Of a stretch of 8,927 nt of DNA, positions 6,244 through 8,927 are shown piece by piece (within the stretch, counting starts at the first letter, position 1; every line of letters begins with the position of its first letter). The position numbers were made by a program, and so were the translations under genes. The stretch comes from Verrucomicrobiales bacterium (GTDB taxonomy: Bacteria; Verrucomicrobiota; Verrucomicrobiia; Limisphaerales; Palsa-1400): contig JAQGOW010000568.1 in the NCBI GenBank assembly GCA_028293405.1, positions 1 through 8,927 on the forward strand, written 5' to 3'. Below the pieces are notes generated by a model, which saw only the letters and a program-made list of their open reading frames with translations, was not told the origin of the DNA and did no database searches.

Positions 6244-7881
6244 CTAAACGGCGTCCTCAGGGTTTTCTGTAATGTTCGTTGGCTCACTCGCCGCTGGTGG
6301 CTCGGGAGAGTCGGTCGACTTCGCTCGGCTCACAGACCGCGCGAGCAGGAACGTTTTCAATTCCGCCGCAGCCTTCCCGCCGAAACCAGACACCTCCGCG
6401 ATTTGTTCAACCGTCGCCAAACGCAGTCGTTGCACCGATCCGAATTTCTTCAACAAGCGCGCCTTACGTTGATCGCCAATTCCCGGGAACTCGTCGAGAA
6501 TGCTTTCGGAAATTTTCTTCAAGCGCAGCTGCGCGTTGTACGTGTTCGCAAAACGATGCGATTCATCGCGCACTCGTTGCAAAAGCTTCAACGCGCCAGA
6601 ATCATGACTCAGACGCAACGGCTCGCTTTCGCCCGGTCGATAAATTTCTTCGTATTCTTTGGCAAGCCCGATAATCGGAATGTTGCGCAACCCAAGCTTT
6701 TCCAACTCCGCGCAGGCCGCGTTGAGTTGACCTTTACCACCGTCGACCACAATAAGATCAGGATATGGCGAACGCCCTTTCGGAAGAGCTTCAATGGGAT
6801 CAAGAGTCGCTTCAATCGTAGCAACTTCACCCATTTGGGCCTCATTGGCTTCCCTTTGCACACGCGAGTACCGACGATGAATCGTTTCCGCCATGCACGC
6901 AAAGTCGTCCTGTCCCACAACGGTTTTCATTCGAAACCGCCGATAGTTCGACCGGTCGGGTTTGCCATCCCAAAAGCTCACCATCGACGCCACCGCGAAA
7001 GTGCCGCTGATGTTCGAGATATCGAACCCTTCAATCCGCTCCGGATTGGCAGGTAGATTCAAAGCTTTCGCTAGCTCCGCGATGTCGCGATGCGGTTCAA
7101 TCGCTACGGGCAACGTGTACGGTTGCCGCTTGAAAGTGCGAATGCGACCAGTCGTCTTACGAAGATCGTTGAGCGCGTCACGATAATCGGCCGCTTTCTC
7201 GAAATCCTGCGCTACAGCCGCTTTGCGCATCTGCCCTTCGAGTTCCTTCTCCATCTCTTCGGTTTGCCCGGAGAGAAATTCACATGCGGCGAGCACCTGC
7301 TGTTTATACGCTTCGAGCCGAACGTTTTTGATGCACGGGGCCGTGCAATATTTAAGATGGCCGTAAAGACAATGCTTGTAGTCGACCTCCCCCGGCGTGA
7401 GCGGACGACATCCGCGCAAGTTGAACTTCCGCCGAGCCAACGTCAGCGTGTGCCGCGCCGCAGCAGAGTGCGCGAACGGCCCAAAGTACCTCGCGCCATC
7501 TTCCTGCCGCAGCCGCGTCATCGTGAAGCGCGGAATCGGATCATTCAAATTCACCTTCAACAACAAAAACCGTTTGTCATCGCGGAAGCTGATGTTATAG
7601 CGCGGCTGATATTCCTTGATCAGCTTGCCTTCGAGCAGAATCGCTTCCGGCTCGTTGCGCACGGTATGCACATCAAAATCGTAAATGGCATCTACGAGCG
7701 CATTGAGTTTGAGATCCCATCGCAACCGTCGCGACGGCTGGAAATATGTGCTGACGCGCTTGCGCAAATCACGAGCTTTCCCGACGTAAATCACCGTCCC
7801 AAACCGGTCCTTCATCAGGTAGATCCCCGGTTTGTGCGGCAATTCGCCAACTTTTTTTCGGATGAGCTCAGTTGCAGGCAC
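6244..7881 (-). CDS. uvrC: UvrABC excinuclease subunit C, with a shortened middle region
   Basis: UvrC makes both incisions beside UvrB-marked DNA lesions in nucleotide excision repair. The protein has 545 residues, against about 560-610 usually. The GIY-YIG nuclease fills about 14-96 (GIYLM at 19-23, IYVGKA at 31-36, NEPEA near 76-80, QPRYN). Four cysteines (C158, C171, C179, C183) match the spacing of the iron-sulfur ligands of E. coli UvrC. The UVR motif that meets UvrB is about 204-240. The RNase H-like nuclease keeps its catalytic set: D287 (FDIS), D326 (QDDFA), D380 (VVDGG) and H442 (ESHRFA). Helix-hairpin-helix motifs follow at about 463-513, then a polar Pro/Glu tail. Only about 48 residues separate UVR from D287, against about 130-160 in standard UvrC, and about 26 extra residues lie between D326 and D380. 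The GTG start at 7881 is the only ATG/GTG/TTG between an in-frame upstream stop and the domain. Confidence 0.97.
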   Translation of the reverse strand: MPATELIRKKVGELPHKPGIYLMKDRFGTVIYVGKARDLRKRVSTYFQPSRRLRWDLKLNALVDAIYDFDVHTVRNEPEAILLEGKLIKEYQPRYNISFRDDKRFLLLKVNLNDPIPRFTMTRLRQEDGARYFGPFAHSAAARHTLTLARRKFNLRGCRPLTPGEVDYKHCLYGHLKYCTAPCIKNVRLEAYKQQVLAACEFLSGQTEEMEKELEGQMRKAAVAQDFEKAADYRDALNDLRKTTGRIRTFKRQPYTLPVAIEPHRDIAELAKALNLPANPERIEGFDISNISGTFAVASMVSFWDGKPDRSNYRRFRMKTVVGQDDFACMAETIHRRYSRVQREANEAQMGEVATIEATLDPIEALPKGRSPYPDLIVVDGGKGQLNAACAELEKLGLRNIPIIGLAKEYEEIYRPGESEPLRLSHDSGALKLLQRVRDESHRFANTYNAQLRLKKISESILDEFPGIGDQRKARLLKKFGSVQRLRLATVEQIAEVSGFGGKAAAELKTFLLARSVSRAKSTDSPEPPAASEPTNITENPEDAV

Positions 7882-7889
7882 GTTAAAAT

Positions 7890-7910
7890 TTCGCGCAAAG
7901 AAGGCGCGAA
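7890..7910. promoter_or_regulatory. 7-bp dyad between divergent uvrC and ABC permease genes
   Basis: TTCGCGC (7890-7896) and GCGCGAA (7904-7910) are perfect inverted repeats around a 7-base spacer in a 74-base divergent gap. In the uvrC transcript this would form a hairpin ending 8 bases before the GTG start; in DNA it could be an operator serving both genes. No clear -35/-10 pair was found for either gene. It is not the SOS (LexA) box of E. coli type. Confidence 0.4.
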
Positions 7911-7955
7911 TTCAAACTTTCAACCATATTGCTGTTCTGTGCAATCTTCGTCCGA

Positions 7956-8927
7956 ATGAGTCTAGCGCGAACATTCATTTTGCGCAGCCTGCGTTTTCAC
8001 GCGCGCAGCCACGTCGGCACGATGCTCGGCGTCGCTGTCGCCACGGCGGTTTTGGTGGGGGCATTGGCGGTCGGAGATTCGATGCGGGAAAGTTTGCGCG
8101 ACATAAACCTGCAACGAATCGGACAAACCGATTTTGTGCTCGCTGGCAAGGATCGCCTGTTTCGCGCGGAGTTGGCGCACGATATTTCCGACGCTCAAAT
8201 CTCAGCCGCACCGGTTTTGTTTCTTCCCGGCACCGCCAGCAATCCCGACGCTTCGGCTCGCGCCAATCACGTACAAATCCTTGGTGTCGACGAACGGTTT
8301 TGGTCGATGGCTCCATCGCCATCAAATCTGAAACTCGACGGCGTAATGGTAAACACCGCGGTGGCAGAACAACTCCGGATCAAAGCAGGCGATTCCATTG
8401 TCCTGCGGATTCACAAACCTTCGCTCGTTTCGGGTGAAGCTCCGATTTCGCCGCGTGACGAAACCTCTATTTCGTTACGCGTTCCGATTGCAGGAATTGT
8501 TCGCGCAGATCGATTTGGCGGATTCAGTTTGCAGGCAAGCCAGACGGCGCCGCTCAACGTTTACGTGCCGCTCGCCACGTTGCAGGCCGCTCTTCAGGAA
8601 CCCGGCAAAGCGAATCTCCTTTTAGTCCACGCGCCTTCGGCAAACGGCTCCGCGCTTACCGCACGATTGCAAAATACCTGGCGACTGGCCGACGCTGCGC
8701 TGTCGACTCGCGATGTTCCTGACGGCACGGAACTTCACACCGACCGCGTCTTTATTGATCCACCCGTGGTCGAAACCGTTCTCAAAACAGTGACGAACGC
8801 GCACCTTGTCTCGACGTATTTCGTGAACGAACTGCGCGTCGGCACCAACGCCACTCCTTATTCGATGGTTTCCGGCATCGGCGACCCGATCGTCCCCCGC
8901 GAAATGTTCGACAACGAAATCGTCATC
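7956..8927 (+). CDS. ABC transporter permease, FtsX/MacB type (C-terminus cut off by window)
   Basis: The ATG at 7956 opens 324 codons that run off the right edge without a stop. The N-terminus (SLARTFILRSLRFHARSHVG) is basic and amphipathic, followed by one transmembrane helix at about 20-40 (GTMLGVAVATAVLVGALAVG) and GDSMRESL, the pattern of the MacB-type periplasmic core domain with its G-D-S-x-R motif. The remaining roughly 280 residues are soluble and beta-rich, with features of these domains: ILGVDERFW, VMVNTAVAEQLRIKAGDSIVLRI, VPIAGIVRADRFGGFSL and LNVYVPLATLQ. The typical FtsX membrane helices must come later, outside the window, as must any ATP-binding partner gene. Such proteins act in lipoprotein or peptide export or in mechanotransmission; the substrate is unknown. 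Its start lies 74 bases from the divergent uvrC start, without a Shine-Dalgarno sequence. A TTG at 7929 in frame is a less likely start. Confidence 0.9.
   Translation, partial: MSLARTFILRSLRFHARSHVGTMLGVAVATAVLVGALAVGDSMRESLRDINLQRIGQTDFVLAGKDRLFRAELAHDISDAQISAAPVLFLPGTASNPDASARANHVQILGVDERFWSMAPSPSNLKLDGVMVNTAVAEQLRIKAGDSIVLRIHKPSLVSGEAPISPRDETSISLRVPIAGIVRADRFGGFSLQASQTAPLNVYVPLATLQAALQEPGKANLLLVHAPSANGSALTARLQNTWRLADAALSTRDVPDGTELHTDRVFIDPPVVETVLKTVTNAHLVSTYFVNELRVGTNATPYSMVSGIGDPIVPREMFDNEIVI

Noticed and set aside
7090..7959. Plus-strand open frame (289 codons) opposite uvrC
   Set aside because: Antisense of a well-supported uvrC; no domain signature, and it extends through the divergent gap without a ribosome site.

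Overview
The window looks like bacterial chromosome of moderately high GC, most likely from the Verrucomicrobiota or a related PVC lineage. That assignment is an inference. It rests on the general lack of Shine-Dalgarno sequences, a CvpA-type protein with a long extra C-terminal part, a UvrC with a shortened middle, and a FtsX/MacB-type permease with a very long domain after its first membrane segment. There are no RNA genes, insertion sequences, CRISPR arrays or phage genes, and no gap above 300 bases.

Layout. From 7881 down to 1, six genes lie head to tail on the minus strand: uvrC (GTG start at 7881), a CvpA-family membrane protein (6195-5002), a TetR regulator (4884-4270), a small unrecognised protein (4215-3889), a MexE-type periplasmic adaptor lipoprotein (3871-2675) and a MexF-type RND efflux pump whose C-terminus lies beyond base 1. 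On the plus strand a divergent ABC-transporter permease of the FtsX/MacB type starts at 7956 and runs off the right edge.

How the genes work together. The tetR, small ORF, adaptor and pump genes form a compact locus with gaps of 54, 17 and 37 bases. It reads as a locally regulated multidrug or solvent efflux module. The regulator carries a CxxC pair in the region where NemR-type regulators sense electrophiles. A dyad lies just upstream of tetR (4903-4920), and a related 18-base element, inverted, lies between tetR and the small ORF (4235-4252). Both are candidate operators, so repression of tetR itself and of the pump genes is plausible. No outer-membrane channel gene is visible; one could lie beyond base 1. 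uvrC (nucleotide excision repair) and the CvpA-family gene are separate housekeeping or envelope genes upstream on the same strand.

I see no clear new multi-gene system. The points most worth a second look are the small protein inside the efflux locus, the paired operator-like elements, the CxxC in the regulator, and the UvrC that keeps its catalytic residues but lacks much of the segment between the UVR motif and the RNase H-like domain.
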